NCBI GenBank assembly: GCA_965207585.1
Contig: CBDBMT010000003.1
Coordinates: forward strand, 558,001-622,000
Direction of reading: 5' to 3'
Source: Bin87 sp965207585
Lineage (GTDB): Bacteria; Chloroflexota; Dehalococcoidia; Lucifugimonadales; UBA3495
Length of the DNA stretch: 64,000 bases
Of the stretch, positions 16,918 through 23,926 are shown in pieces; within the stretch, counting starts at the first letter, position 1; each line of letters starts with the position of its first letter. Under the pieces are notes generated by a model. That model made no database searches. It saw nothing but the letters and a program-made list of their open reading frames with translations, and was not told the origin of the DNA. The position numbers were made by a program, and so were the translations under genes.

Positions 16918-17182
16918 AACCGCCGCCAAACCATACGCTACACTAGGCGAAAAGGTTAAACTATTCCAAGAAAACGGTATTGAGGTTCTTAAGCATTATA
17001 CAGGTGGCACAGACTATAAATTTCAGGTTATCCATATACCCGGTGATTTAGAGACTTTGCAAACATCTATTAAATTTGCGACAGAAAACGACATCAGAAT
17101 CTACTTGGTTAATTTGTGTCAGAGATACGACGGCGACAACCAGCCGTATGATGATATGTATTATGAACTGGTCTTGCCTTAA
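16907..17182 (+). CDS. NG/GD-motif small protein, paralogue 1
   Basis: The 91-residue soluble protein belongs to a family found three times in element 1. Shared features are KLFQENGIEVL near residue 19, a strand QVIHIPGD near 42, a helix LQTSIKFATENDI, and a tail with YYEL. It overlaps the preceding small gene, and AAGGAAAAG precedes its ATG. An alpha/beta or ferredoxin-like fold is plausible from the alternation, but no known domain is recognised. Confidence 0.65.
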   Translation: MTTETAAKPYATLGEKVKLFQENGIEVLKHYTGGTDYKFQVIHIPGDLETLQTSIKFATENDIRIYLVNLCQRYDGDNQPYDDMYYELVLP

Positions 17183-17389
17183 TTATACGGTGAAGTTGCG
17201 CTCCTTATCTATCCTTTCTTGCTTCGTTTCGCATCGGTCACATATTTGTACCCCTGGCGGCAGTTTGGCGATGTCCACCCGGGTATCCACAACGTTGTCC
17301 TTGTTCATCATTTCCACGTGACCGCAATCGCCAAACAGGTGGTAGTGAAGGGTTGATGCGCTGGAAAACCACACTCGTTGCCTTGCCAT
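17183..17389 (-). CDS. Small zinc-ribbon-like protein
   Basis: The 68-residue product has possible zinc ligands: H18 and C22 in HLFGDCGH, and a CDRC pair near residue 50 (ICDRCETKQ). AAGGAG lies upstream of the ATG at a suitable distance. It is convergent with paralogue 1, ending directly next to that gene's stop. Function is unknown; it is element 1 cargo. Confidence 0.6.
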   Translation of the reverse strand: MARQRVWFSSASTLHYHLFGDCGHVEMMNKDNVVDTRVDIAKLPPGVQICDRCETKQERIDKERNFTV

Positions 17390-17448
17390 TTTCTCATCTC
17401 CTTTGTCGGTAGTTTTTGGACTTTGTTGTCGGACCTCACGGACGGGGA

Positions 17449-17877
17449 TTAGGCTCCGCTCTTGTAAGTTTCCATAGCGCGCTGGGCAACGTTGGCAAAA
17501 TGAGCCACGCCTTCCACGTAGTCCAGTTCGATTCGGGTTCCACTGGCTAGGCTGATTATCGCTTTACCAGAGCTGGTTTGCCCCATGCCGGAATGAAACT
17601 CAGGGTAGATCCCGGTCACTCCGTTGTAACCAAGGTGCAGTAAACGGTTCTGCTGACCCCAGTTCTGTACAATAATGCGTTTGTTGGTGACCACGCATTT
17701 GGAGTTTCTGTGTTGCCGTCTCTGGTACCGCCAATACAGGAACCCGAACAGCGTGGGGATCAGAAACAGGAAGATGCCGAGGAACATTACCACGCATCCA
17801 CCCCAGGCCACGTAGCTAGGTTCTGTCGCCAAGAGCACGGTTTCATCGGGTTCAAGGTTGAAGTTCTCTGGCAACAC
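17449..17877 (-). CDS. Membrane protein with PH-like domain
   Basis: The roughly 142-residue product has a short N-terminal part, two close hydrophobic segments (VAWGGCVVMFLGIFLFLIP and TLFGFLYWRY), then a bacterial PH-like domain signalled by KCVVTNKRIIVQNWG and a C-terminal helix. The GTG start at 17877 has AGGAG eight bases upstream; GTG at 17883 or a TTG at 17913 inside the upstream gene are alternatives. It lies immediately after the coiled-coil gene and is probably in the same transcript. Function is unknown. Confidence 0.65.
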   Translation of the reverse strand: MLPENFNLEPDETVLLATEPSYVAWGGCVVMFLGIFLFLIPTLFGFLYWRYQRRQHRNSKCVVTNKRIIVQNWGQQNRLLHLGYNGVTGIYPEFHSGMGQTSSGKAIISLASGTRIELDYVEGVAHFANVAQRAMETYKSGA

Positions 17878-17891
17878 GGGCACGGCTCCTA

Positions 17892-18623
17892 TTATTCTCC
17901 CCAGCCTTCGCAATATTTGGTGGCGTACAACTCATCACCAACCCCTTCAGCAAACGCTTCCCTCAGTTTTTGAGTTGCAGAGAAATAATCGAGCACGTAA
18001 ATCCGCATTATATCCACGTCTGGCGAACTGCTTCTGCTGTATTTTATCATATCAGCATACTCTTTTCTGACCTTATCAGTCTTATCCATTAGATCGTCTG
18101 CTACGTTTCTTGCCTTACGTTGCGCCTTCTTGCCATCTTCAGGAGTATTCAGGCTTTTAATTCCCGTGGCTGCTCTGTCGATATAATCCAGTTGAGCTAA
18201 TAGATCTATTCCTGATTCAGCCACTTTAGCAGTTGCGACAGCTTCATCAAATTCTTTAATGACTAACAGAGAACTATAAAATACTAATACGGATGCATTG
18301 ATTTCCTCACAATATTCGGTATCCGTGACCTGCGTATTCTCGGCTTCTTTGGTCTGCTGCTCGGCTAGTTCTTCTGCCTCTTTGGTCTGCTGTTCGTGGA
18401 TTTCAGCGGCTTCCCTGGTCTGCTTACCGTGATCTGGCGTCGGGGTAGATTCCGAACTCGCGGCTTGGGCTTCGGGATTGGCCACAGCACTATCCCCTGA
18501 ACCGGCGACCCCTGCGATGATGCCGATGACCCCGAAAACCGCACCGACGTACAGGAGCCACATATACCAACGGGTCCAGCGGTTCTTGGCCGGGACCTGC
18601 TGTTCATCGTTCGACGTGGTCAT
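17892..18623 (-). CDS. Membrane-anchored coiled-coil protein
   Basis: The 243-residue protein has one membrane helix near residues 22-43 (WYMWLLYVGAVFGVIGIIAG). A heptad-like segment follows with three near-repeats of EQQTKEAE (about residues 80-100), then a helical C-terminal domain to residue 243. ATG at MTTSNDEQQ has AGGAGG seven bases upstream; an in-frame extension overlaps an intergenic palindrome and is unlikely. It is the first gene of a two-gene unit with the PH-like membrane protein. Confidence 0.65.
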   Translation of the reverse strand: MTTSNDEQQVPAKNRWTRWYMWLLYVGAVFGVIGIIAGVAGSGDSAVANPEAQAASSESTPTPDHGKQTREAAEIHEQQTKEAEELAEQQTKEAENTQVTDTEYCEEINASVLVFYSSLLVIKEFDEAVATAKVAESGIDLLAQLDYIDRAATGIKSLNTPEDGKKAQRKARNVADDLMDKTDKVRKEYADMIKYSRSSSPDVDIMRIYVLDYFSATQKLREAFAEGVGDELYATKYCEGWGE

Positions 18624-18660
18624 CTGGGAACCTCCTAGCGTGGCGAAGGGATAGGCTTCC

Positions 18661-18797
18661 TGCCACGGTCGCCGTTGGTTCCCGGCTACGTTCACGCTAG
18701 AAGGCACGGCGGAAAACCGTCCTTCGCAGTGAACGTAGAGTGCGGACCCGAAAGGATCCGCAAGTGGCAGTCGGTATTCCCAACCGCGACCGTGGCA
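18661..18797. ncRNA. Candidate structured RNA or palindromic element
   Basis: Outer arms TGCCACGGTCGCCGTTGG (18661-18678) and CCAACCGCGACCGTGGCA (18780-18797) are complementary with one mismatch. Inside, CTACGTTCAC (18686-18695) pairs with GTGAACGTAG (18729-18738), and smaller hairpins GGCGGAAAACCGTCC and GCGGACCCGAAAGGATCCGC fall between. The nested pattern fits a multibranch RNA or a protein-binding DNA cruciform. No known RNA family is recognised. Confidence 0.4.
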
Positions 18798-18954
18798 ATT
18801 TGGACAATAGCCGACGGTTCCGGGGCTGTCAAGGTTCCGGGTTCAGACCTGCGGTATAGTAGAAAACTTGACTTAAATCTAAAGTATTCTTCTAAAGTTT
18901 TGCAATATTACTCCGTTGACATTACACTAAACGATTCACTTGCCAGACTCTTGC

Positions 18955-18983
18955 TTGCCTAAAGTGCCCTAAAGTGCTATACT
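18955..18983 (+). promoter_or_regulatory. Transposase promoter of element 1
   Basis: TTGCCT (18955-18960), a 17-base spacer containing two AAAGTGC words, and TATACT (18978-18983) form a strong sigma-70-type promoter. Transcription would start around 18990, two bases before the ATG at 18992, so the mRNA is probably leaderless. That agrees with the absence of a ribosome-binding site. Confidence 0.6.
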
Positions 18984-18991
18984 GTAACCCT

Positions 18992-19894
18992 ATGGTAAAC
19001 CGCATCGCCCCAGATAGGCAGGCCCGCATTCTTAATATGCTCGTTGAAGGCAGCTCAATGCGGTCCATATCTCGGATAGAAAAATGCTCTTTCAATACAG
19101 TAAAGAAATGCCTGTTAGACGCCGGTAAAGCCTGTTGGGAATACCATGACCGGTACGTGAGAAATATCCCCGCGCAATTGGTCCAGTGCGATGAGATCTG
19201 GTCGTTCCTCTACGCGAAGGCCAAGAACGTGGAATACGCCGCCAAAGCCCCACCCGAAGCCGGCGATATTTGGACTTGGACCGCCATAGATTCGGAGTCC
19301 AAGCTGATGATTTCCTGGGCCGTAAGCACCTCTAGGGACAGTGGGACGGCGTTGGATCTGATGGATGATTTACGGGCCAGAACTGCCGATAGGTTCCAGC
19401 TCACCACCGACGGACTGGTTGCCTATCCGGGAGCCGTGGAAGGTGCGTTCGGTGGCAGCATTGATTTCGCGCAACTGGTCAAAATCTACGCCGAACCACT
19501 AGACGACGAAACCCGCTATTCACCGTCCGAATGGGTCGCCAGCCGTAAGGATATAATCGTCGGCAACCCGGATTGGGACTACATCAGCACTTCACACGTG
19601 GAACGGCACAACCTCACCATGCGAATGTCAATGCGGCGCTTTACTCGCTTGACCAACGGCTTTAGCAAAAAATTCGAGAACCACTGCTACGCGCTGGCTC
19701 TGTATTTCACGTTCTACAATTTCTGCCGGGCGCACTCCACGCTTACAAAAAACGCCGGCGGGTATTTGACCACACCGGCGATGGCAGCAGGACTAACGGA
19801 CCGGGTTTGCGATATGGACTGGCTCGTAGAAATGGTGAACGCGACGCTACCTAAACCGGGAAAGCGTGGGCCGTACAAGAAGCGCGAGGTTTAA
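18992..19894 (+). CDS. IS1-like DDE transposase of element 1
   Basis: The 300-residue transposase moves element 1. An N-terminal helix-turn-helix (LVEGSSMRSISRIEKCSFNT) is followed by a DDE core: VQCDEIWSF (first Asp), LTTDGLVAYPGAV (second Asp), and STSHVERHNLTMRMSMRRFTR (Glu). The ending resembles KKFENHCYALALYFTFYNFC of single-frame IS1-family transposases, with no programmed frameshift. ATG at 18992 is favoured over an in-frame GTG at 18974 because the promoter lies over the latter. Confidence 0.88.
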   Translation: MVNRIAPDRQARILNMLVEGSSMRSISRIEKCSFNTVKKCLLDAGKACWEYHDRYVRNIPAQLVQCDEIWSFLYAKAKNVEYAAKAPPEAGDIWTWTAIDSESKLMISWAVSTSRDSGTALDLMDDLRARTADRFQLTTDGLVAYPGAVEGAFGGSIDFAQLVKIYAEPLDDETRYSPSEWVASRKDIIVGNPDWDYISTSHVERHNLTMRMSMRRFTRLTNGFSKKFENHCYALALYFTFYNFCRAHSTLTKNAGGYLTTPAMAAGLTDRVCDMDWLVEMVNATLPKPGKRGPYKKREV

Positions 19895-19951
19895 TCTAAA
19901 AGCGGTGCCTTGCCAGACACCGCCTTACCTAAGTAACCGGCACACAGGGTT

Positions 19952-20386
19952 TTAGCCTGCGCCAGGTACCGATCCGCGTGTAAGCATCCAAGCCACAACC
20001 GGGCTGATTATGACCGCTAGGATTGTTGCTGTTGCCACCGTAGCAGGAAACCAATTGCGACGTAGCCAGTTCTGTACGGGGTGCTCCAATTCGTACAGCC
20101 GCTCTAAACCTTTCGGGGTAATGTCCGCGGCTATGGATATCTCTAATTTACGGTTTGCATCGAAGCTAGGCCACAAGTATCTTTGCTCCGCCAAGTAATT
20201 TAACATATGGCTCAACCGGCGGCTTATATCTCGGTTAATTATATCGTACCGTGCACCCAACCATTCTTGCGCCGGGTCATCATCAACTACATCTAAGCGA
20301 AGTTGACCGTGGATATACACTACCCGTAGCAAGTCACGCTCCATATCAGATACTTTCATTTTATTTTTGTTTCTAATCTTCAGCAT
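19952..20386 (-). CDS. Winged-helix-like protein with C-terminal membrane anchor
   Basis: The 144-residue product has an N-terminal region like a winged-helix fold (MERDLLRVVYIHGQ, then RRLSHMLNYLAEQRYL and ADITPKGLERLYEL) and one membrane helix near residues 112-134 (WFPATVATATILAVIISPVV). The gene overlaps the end of the right-hand copy of the small duplicated gene by 14 bases. A membrane-tethered DNA-binding role is possible but unproven. Confidence 0.6.
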   Translation of the reverse strand: MLKIRNKNKMKVSDMERDLLRVVYIHGQLRLDVVDDDPAQEWLGARYDIINRDISRRLSHMLNYLAEQRYLWPSFDANRKLEISIAADITPKGLERLYELEHPVQNWLRRNWFPATVATATILAVIISPVVAWMLTRGSVPGAG

Positions 20387-20534
20387 CTTTCTTCCTCTTT
20401 TTATTCTGTTTCGGCTTGGGTTCCGGCTTTTCACCGTAATCTTCCTCGATATCTCCCACCGCTATCCGAGCCACCATGATAGCGGCTTCTATTGAGTTTG
20501 CTGGCCTGCGTTCGCCGTTTGGACCCGTGGGCAT
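20373..20534 (-). CDS. Small conserved protein, right copy of inverted pair
   Basis: The 53-residue product starts MPTGPNGERRPANSIEAAIM and matches the copy at 16759-16917 through VARIAVGDIEEDYGEKPEPK, with a diverged last few residues. Start and stop overlap patterns are the same in both copies: each runs into a different downstream gene. GGAGACGAAAATC precedes its ATG. Inverted duplication of this gene gives element 1 its two-armed layout. Confidence 0.7.
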   Translation of the reverse strand: MPTGPNGERRPANSIEAAIMVARIAVGDIEEDYGEKPEPKPKQNKKRKKDAED

Positions 20535-20606
20535 GATTTTCGTCTCCTTGTGGGATAATGACTTTGGAATTGTTCTGTTTCAGGGTCAATGCAAGGGAGC
20601 TCGGTA

Positions 20607-20828
20607 ATGGCGGCGCAGGTAAAGGAATGGCACTCGGAGGACAGCGGATTTTTTCACGTCTGTTGGCAATGTCCTCACAATTTGGCAATCGAATCTGACC
20701 GTGTCGCAGGTAGGCTAGATAAGCACGGACGCTCACTACGGCCTTGCTACGAGTGCGGGCTAACCAGGGGCTTGAAAATAGACAATTGCTGTGGGTTGGA
20801 TCCTTGTGCATTTGCTACCCTAGCGTAA
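20607..20828 (+). CDS. Small two-CxxC zinc-ribbon protein
   Basis: The 73-residue product has CWQC near residue 20 and CYEC near 48, spaced as in a zinc ribbon. GGGAG lies seven bases before the ATG. Its 3' end overlaps the end of the convergent gene on the other strand by about 80 bases, which lowers certainty for one of them. The role is unknown; it may complement the CDRC protein of the other arm. Confidence 0.5.
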   Translation: MAAQVKEWHSEDSGFFHVCWQCPHNLAIESDRVAGRLDKHGRSLRPCYECGLTRGLKIDNCCGLDPCAFATLA

Positions 20829-21106
20829 ATCAGAAAGTGCCAGTACGGATTAGACGCCAGCTCACCTTCGTAACAAACGTAAACCCGGTGTAGTTCATCC
20901 AGTGAGTCTCGGTATCCGTTCTGATTGGCTAATTCCACGGCACGCTGCCCTTCGTTTTCGTCGCCCTCAAAACGGATAAGAAAGTGGATTGGATTTAGAG
21001 CACAATTAGGTACTACGTGAGCGTCTATAATATTAAAACCGTTGCTCCGAAATAAATTAATGAGCTCGTCTAGGTTAGCGTTTGCAATTTCAGTTTCATT
21101 ATTCAT
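20747..21106 (-). CDS. NG/GD-motif small protein, paralogue 2
   Basis: The 119-residue protein shares the pattern INLFRSNGFNII, IRFEGDENEGQRAVELANQNG and NPYWHFLIYA with the other two family members in the element. GGAG lies seven bases before the ATG. It is extended at the C-terminus relative to the others. The gene lies just inside the right copy of the subterminal inverted repeat, mirroring the position of paralogue 1 in the left arm. Confidence 0.65.
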   Translation of the reverse strand: MNNETEIANANLDELINLFRSNGFNIIDAHVVPNCALNPIHFLIRFEGDENEGQRAVELANQNGYRDSLDELHRVYVCYEGELASNPYWHFLIYARVANAQGSNPQQLSIFKPLVSPHS

Positions 21107-21116
21107 ACATTTTCTC

Positions 21117-21177
21117 CGGTAGGGTTGATGGCCGGCCGGTAGGGTTAGGGCTGGCAAGGGGAGACTAGCACAGGTTT
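21117..21177 (-). repeat. Element 1 subterminal inverted repeat, right copy
   Basis: Read on the minus strand this begins AAACCTGTGCTAGTCTCCCC and matches 16668-16721 nearly throughout, including the CGGCCGGCCA word. It lies upstream of paralogue 2, as its partner lies upstream of the left-arm genes. Confidence 0.75.
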
Positions 21178-21232
21178 GAGGGTTTCGGCTATGCGGACAT
21201 TGTGAGGACGAATTACGCCGAAACAGAAGACG

Positions 21233-21550
21233 CTAGTTGGAAATGCGGCGTTGCCTGAATTGCAAGGTCCAGTACGGTTCTTCAATGGGACTGAAGCCGC
21301 TGTAATCCTGCTCGTGTGTCAACTTAATCACCGGCAAATCGTATTGGATTGCCACTTCCACGGCAAGTTGAGCGGTTGCCTCGTCGCCGTGGAACCTGAT
21401 AATCTGTGGTCGTTTTTCGGATCCGCCGGCTGCCCAAGTGATACGATAATAGTCTTCGGCAGGGATACCGTTTTGTTTGAATAATACTATCTTATCTTCT
21501 ATGGTTGGGTAGAGTGAAATAGCGTCCTCGGTTAATGTAGTTTTGTTCAT
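21233..21550 (-). CDS. NG/GD-motif small protein, paralogue 3
   Basis: The 105-residue protein has the same ordered motifs as its two paralogues: KIVLFKQNGIPAE, IIRFHGDEATAQLAVEVAIQYD and EPYWTLQF. GGAG precedes the ATG by about ten bases, and a TATAAT-like box lies in the AT-rich DNA further upstream. It is the outermost gene of the right arm. Confidence 0.65.
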   Translation of the reverse strand: MNKTTLTEDAISLYPTIEDKIVLFKQNGIPAEDYYRITWAAGGSEKRPQIIRFHGDEATAQLAVEVAIQYDLPVIKLTHEQDYSGFSPIEEPYWTLQFRQRRISN

Positions 21551-21822
21551 AAGATTATATCTCCATAACACAAAGGCGAAGCTTTGCGTAGTCTTTGATA
21601 AATAAACTTAATTATAACTCAAAGATAACAAACAAAAAAAGAGTTAGATAAAATCGACAGACCAACGAGGGGCTATTAAGGGGTTTAGGGATGGCTAGGT
21701 CTTATGTTCTAATTGGGCCTGGCGGCGGGATTGGGCAGCTGATAGGCGGGTATTAAGGGGATTAGGGGCTTGGCTGGTGGGGTGGGATTTCAAAGTGACG
21801 CACTACCTCGCGATGCATTTCA

Positions 21823-21852
21823 TTGACACGGTTTGGGCGCGGGTGATAGCAT
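21823..21852 (+). promoter_or_regulatory. ilv operon promoter
   Basis: TTGACA (21823-21828), an 18-base spacer and TAGCAT (21847-21852) lie just before the T-box leader. The -35 box is only seven bases from the duplicated target site of element 1, so the transposon landed immediately upstream without damaging the promoter. Confidence 0.6.
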
Positions 21853-21857
21853 ATCCG

Positions 21858-22152
21858 CCAGTTAAATCGCGGTGATGGGGAGTAGTAGGCGGGGAAGGCC
21901 GCATAGAGAACCGACGGTCGGTGGAAGTCGGGGGCCGGAAACGCTGAACTCGCCCCGGAGCGTCTCGGCTGAAGCAACGTCACCCCGTGCTTGATACGGG
22001 GGCGACAGTGTGAGTAGGGCGAGCGGGTCGGCTCCGATAACGGCTGTGTACAGAGAGTTTCGCGTGGAGTGCTCGATCCCATGAGCGGAGCGCGAAAAAG
22101 AAGGGTGGTACCGCGGGAATCACAACCCGTCCCTTCGGGGTCGGGATTTTTT
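21858..22152 (+). promoter_or_regulatory. T-box leader (tRNA-sensing riboswitch) of the ilv operon
   Basis: The leader has the Stem I opening GATGGGGAGTAGTA and the diagnostic antiterminator T-box AGGGTGGTACCGCGG (22102-22116). An intrinsic terminator follows. T-boxes sense uncharged tRNA and permit read-through when the amino acid is scarce. A candidate specifier is CTC (Leu) at 21949-21951 in TGAACTCG, but the Stem I fold was not computed, so this choice is tentative. Target genes are ilvB-ilvN. Confidence 0.9.
22124..22152 (+). terminator. T-box-controlled terminator
   Basis: CCCGTCCC, TTC, then GGGGTCGGG followed by six T residues makes the terminator that competes with the T-box antiterminator. 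Confidence 0.85.
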
Positions 22153-22219
22153 ATGTTTTGACCAGGCGGGGAACGGGCCACATCGAAAACCGCAGAGATC
22201 ACAGGAGAGTAGCCGTACT

Positions 22220-23926
22220 ATGGAAATGACAGGCGCGGAGATCATTTGCGAAAGCCTGCTGCGCGAAGGCGTGGACACGATTTTCGGACTGCCCGGCGGC
22301 GCGGTATTGCCGTTCTACGGCGCACTGTCCGGCTATCCCAAGCTGCGCCACATCCTGGTACGGCACGAGCAGGCCGCCGCCATGGCCGCCGACGGCTACG
22401 CCCGGGCCACGGGCAAGGTGGGCGTTTGCTCCGCCACGTCGGGGCCGGGAGCCACCAACCTGGTCACCGGGCTGATGGCGGCGCAGATGGACTCGGTGCC
22501 CATAGTGTGCATCACCGGCCAGGTGCCTCGCGCCGCCATCGGCCGCGACGCCTTCCAGGAAACCGACATCACCGGCATCACCCTGCCGGTGACCAAGCAC
22601 AACTACCTGGTGATGGACGTGCGTGACATCGCCCCGGCCATCAAGGAAGCCTTTTACATCGCCCGCACCGGCCGCCCCGGCCCCGTCCTCATCGACGTGC
22701 CGAAGGACGTGCTGGCCGGCGAGAAGATCGAGTTCGATTGGCCGGCAGAGGTAGACCTGCCCGGCTACTTCCCGCCCGGCGCGCCGGACCCGCGGCAGGC
22801 GCGCGCCGCCGCCGACCTGATCAACCGCGCGGAGCGGCCGGTGATCCTGGCCGGCCACGGCGTGCTCATCTCCCGGGCGTGGGACGAATTGCGGGAGCTG
22901 GCGGAAAAAGCGCAAATCCCGGTCATCACCACGCTGCTCGGCATCGGCGCCATGTCCACCGAGCACGTGCTGAACCTGGGAATGCCCGGGATGCACGGCA
23001 TGGCCTACGCCAGCCTCGCCATTGACCGCTCCGATCTCGTCATCTGCCTGGGGGCGCGGTTCGACGACCGCGTGACCGGACGGCTCAGCGACTTTGCGCC
23101 CGGAGCGAAGATCGTCCACGTCGACGTCGACCCCACCGAGTTCAACAAGAACGTGGTGGCCGACGCCCCGGTGCTGGGCGACCTCAAGGCCAGCCTGCGC
23201 ACGCTGATACCCATGGTGGAATCCAACGTGCATCTGGACTGGATCAAGGAAACCGACACCCTGCGGGCGGAGCATCCGTCGCTGTTCATCCGCAAGTCGG
23301 ACGTGCTCCTGCCCCAGCAGGTGATGAAGCAGATCTCCGACGAAACCAACGGCGAGGCCATCATCGTGACCGGCGTGGGCCAGCACCAGATGTGGGCCGC
23401 GCAGCACTACGGCTACAAGGAACCAAACTCGCTGATCACGTCGGGCGGCAGCGGCGCCATGGGGTACGAGGTGCCGGCGGCGCTGGGCGCCAAGGTGGGC
23501 CGGCCCGAGAAGACCGTGTGGTCCATCGCCGGCGACGGCGGGTTCCAGATGACCCTGTGCGACCTGGCCACGGCGGTGGAGAACAACATCGACGTCAAGT
23601 ACGCCATCCTTAACAACGGGTCGCTGGGCATGGTCCGGCAGTGGCAGGACTTCTTCTACGACAAGGACTTCTTCGCCACCATCTACAGCGGCAACCCCGA
23701 TTTCGTGAAGCTGGCCGAGGCCTACGGCATCCGCGGCATCCGGGTCACCAAGCAAGAGGAAGTATCCGGCGCGATCCAGGAAGCCATGGAGACGCCGGGC
23801 CCGGTGGTAGTGGACTTCGTGGTGAAAGAGGACGAGTTCGTGTACCCGATGATCCCCGCCGGGGAGTCGGTGCACGAGATGCTGGAAGAGCCGGAGGCTG
23901 AGGGGGTGGGCTTTGAGCGCATCTAA
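22220..23926 (+). CDS. ilvB: Acetolactate synthase large subunit
   Basis: The 568-residue ThDP enzyme joins two pyruvates (or pyruvate with 2-oxobutyrate) in valine, leucine and isoleucine synthesis. The catalytic Glu is in RHEQAAAMAADGYARATGK near residue 50. The ThDP-Mg motif is GDGGFQMTLCDLATAVENN near 440, and FAD-contact sequences are also present. The product is full length. AGGAG lies upstream of the ATG. It is controlled by the T-box and overlaps ilvN by 14 bases. Confidence 0.97.
   Translation: MEMTGAEIICESLLREGVDTIFGLPGGAVLPFYGALSGYPKLRHILVRHEQAAAMAADGYARATGKVGVCSATSGPGATNLVTGLMAAQMDSVPIVCITGQVPRAAIGRDAFQETDITGITLPVTKHNYLVMDVRDIAPAIKEAFYIARTGRPGPVLIDVPKDVLAGEKIEFDWPAEVDLPGYFPPGAPDPRQARAAADLINRAERPVILAGHGVLISRAWDELRELAEKAQIPVITTLLGIGAMSTEHVLNLGMPGMHGMAYASLAIDRSDLVICLGARFDDRVTGRLSDFAPGAKIVHVDVDPTEFNKNVVADAPVLGDLKASLRTLIPMVESNVHLDWIKETDTLRAEHPSLFIRKSDVLLPQQVMKQISDETNGEAIIVTGVGQHQMWAAQHYGYKEPNSLITSGGSGAMGYEVPAALGAKVGRPEKTVWSIAGDGGFQMTLCDLATAVENNIDVKYAILNNGSLGMVRQWQDFFYDKDFFATIYSGNPDFVKLAEAYGIRGIRVTKQEEVSGAIQEAMETPGPVVVDFVVKEDEFVYPMIPAGESVHEMLEEPEAEGVGFERI

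Larger units (their letters stand above)
18624..18991. other. Divergent intergenic region of element 1
   Basis: This 368-base gap lies between the coiled-coil gene (minus) and the transposase (plus). It contains a long inverted repeat (18661-18797) and the transposase promoter (18955-18983). No reading frame with a ribosome-binding site is evident. Confidence 0.6.
16544..21807 (+). mobile_element. Element 1: 5,264-bp cargo transposon with IS1-like transposase
   Basis: The left end GGTACTGCGTCACTTTGAA (16544-16562) and the complement of the right end, GGTAGTGCGTCACTTTGAA (21789-21807), match in 18 of 19 positions. Both are flanked by the direct repeat TCGCGATG (16536-16543 and 21808-21815). 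Inside are a central IS1-like DDE transposase and about ten small cargo genes, with extended inverted similarity between the two arms. GG-starting ends and 8-9 bp duplications fit IS1-family transposition. GC content is lower than that of the host genes. Confidence 0.9.
21551..22219. other. Right boundary of element 1 and ilv leader region
   Basis: From left to right: AT-rich DNA (21570-21660) with probable promoter signals for paralogue 3; a G-rich subterminal tract mirroring the left C-rich tract; the right terminal repeat (21789-21807) and target duplication (21808-21815); then the ilv promoter and T-box leader. Confidence 0.7.

Noticed and set aside
16544..21807. Prophage or integrative plasmid origin for element 1
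   Set aside because: No integrase, capsid, terminase, replication or conjugation gene is present. The ends and 8-bp duplication fit DDE transposition.
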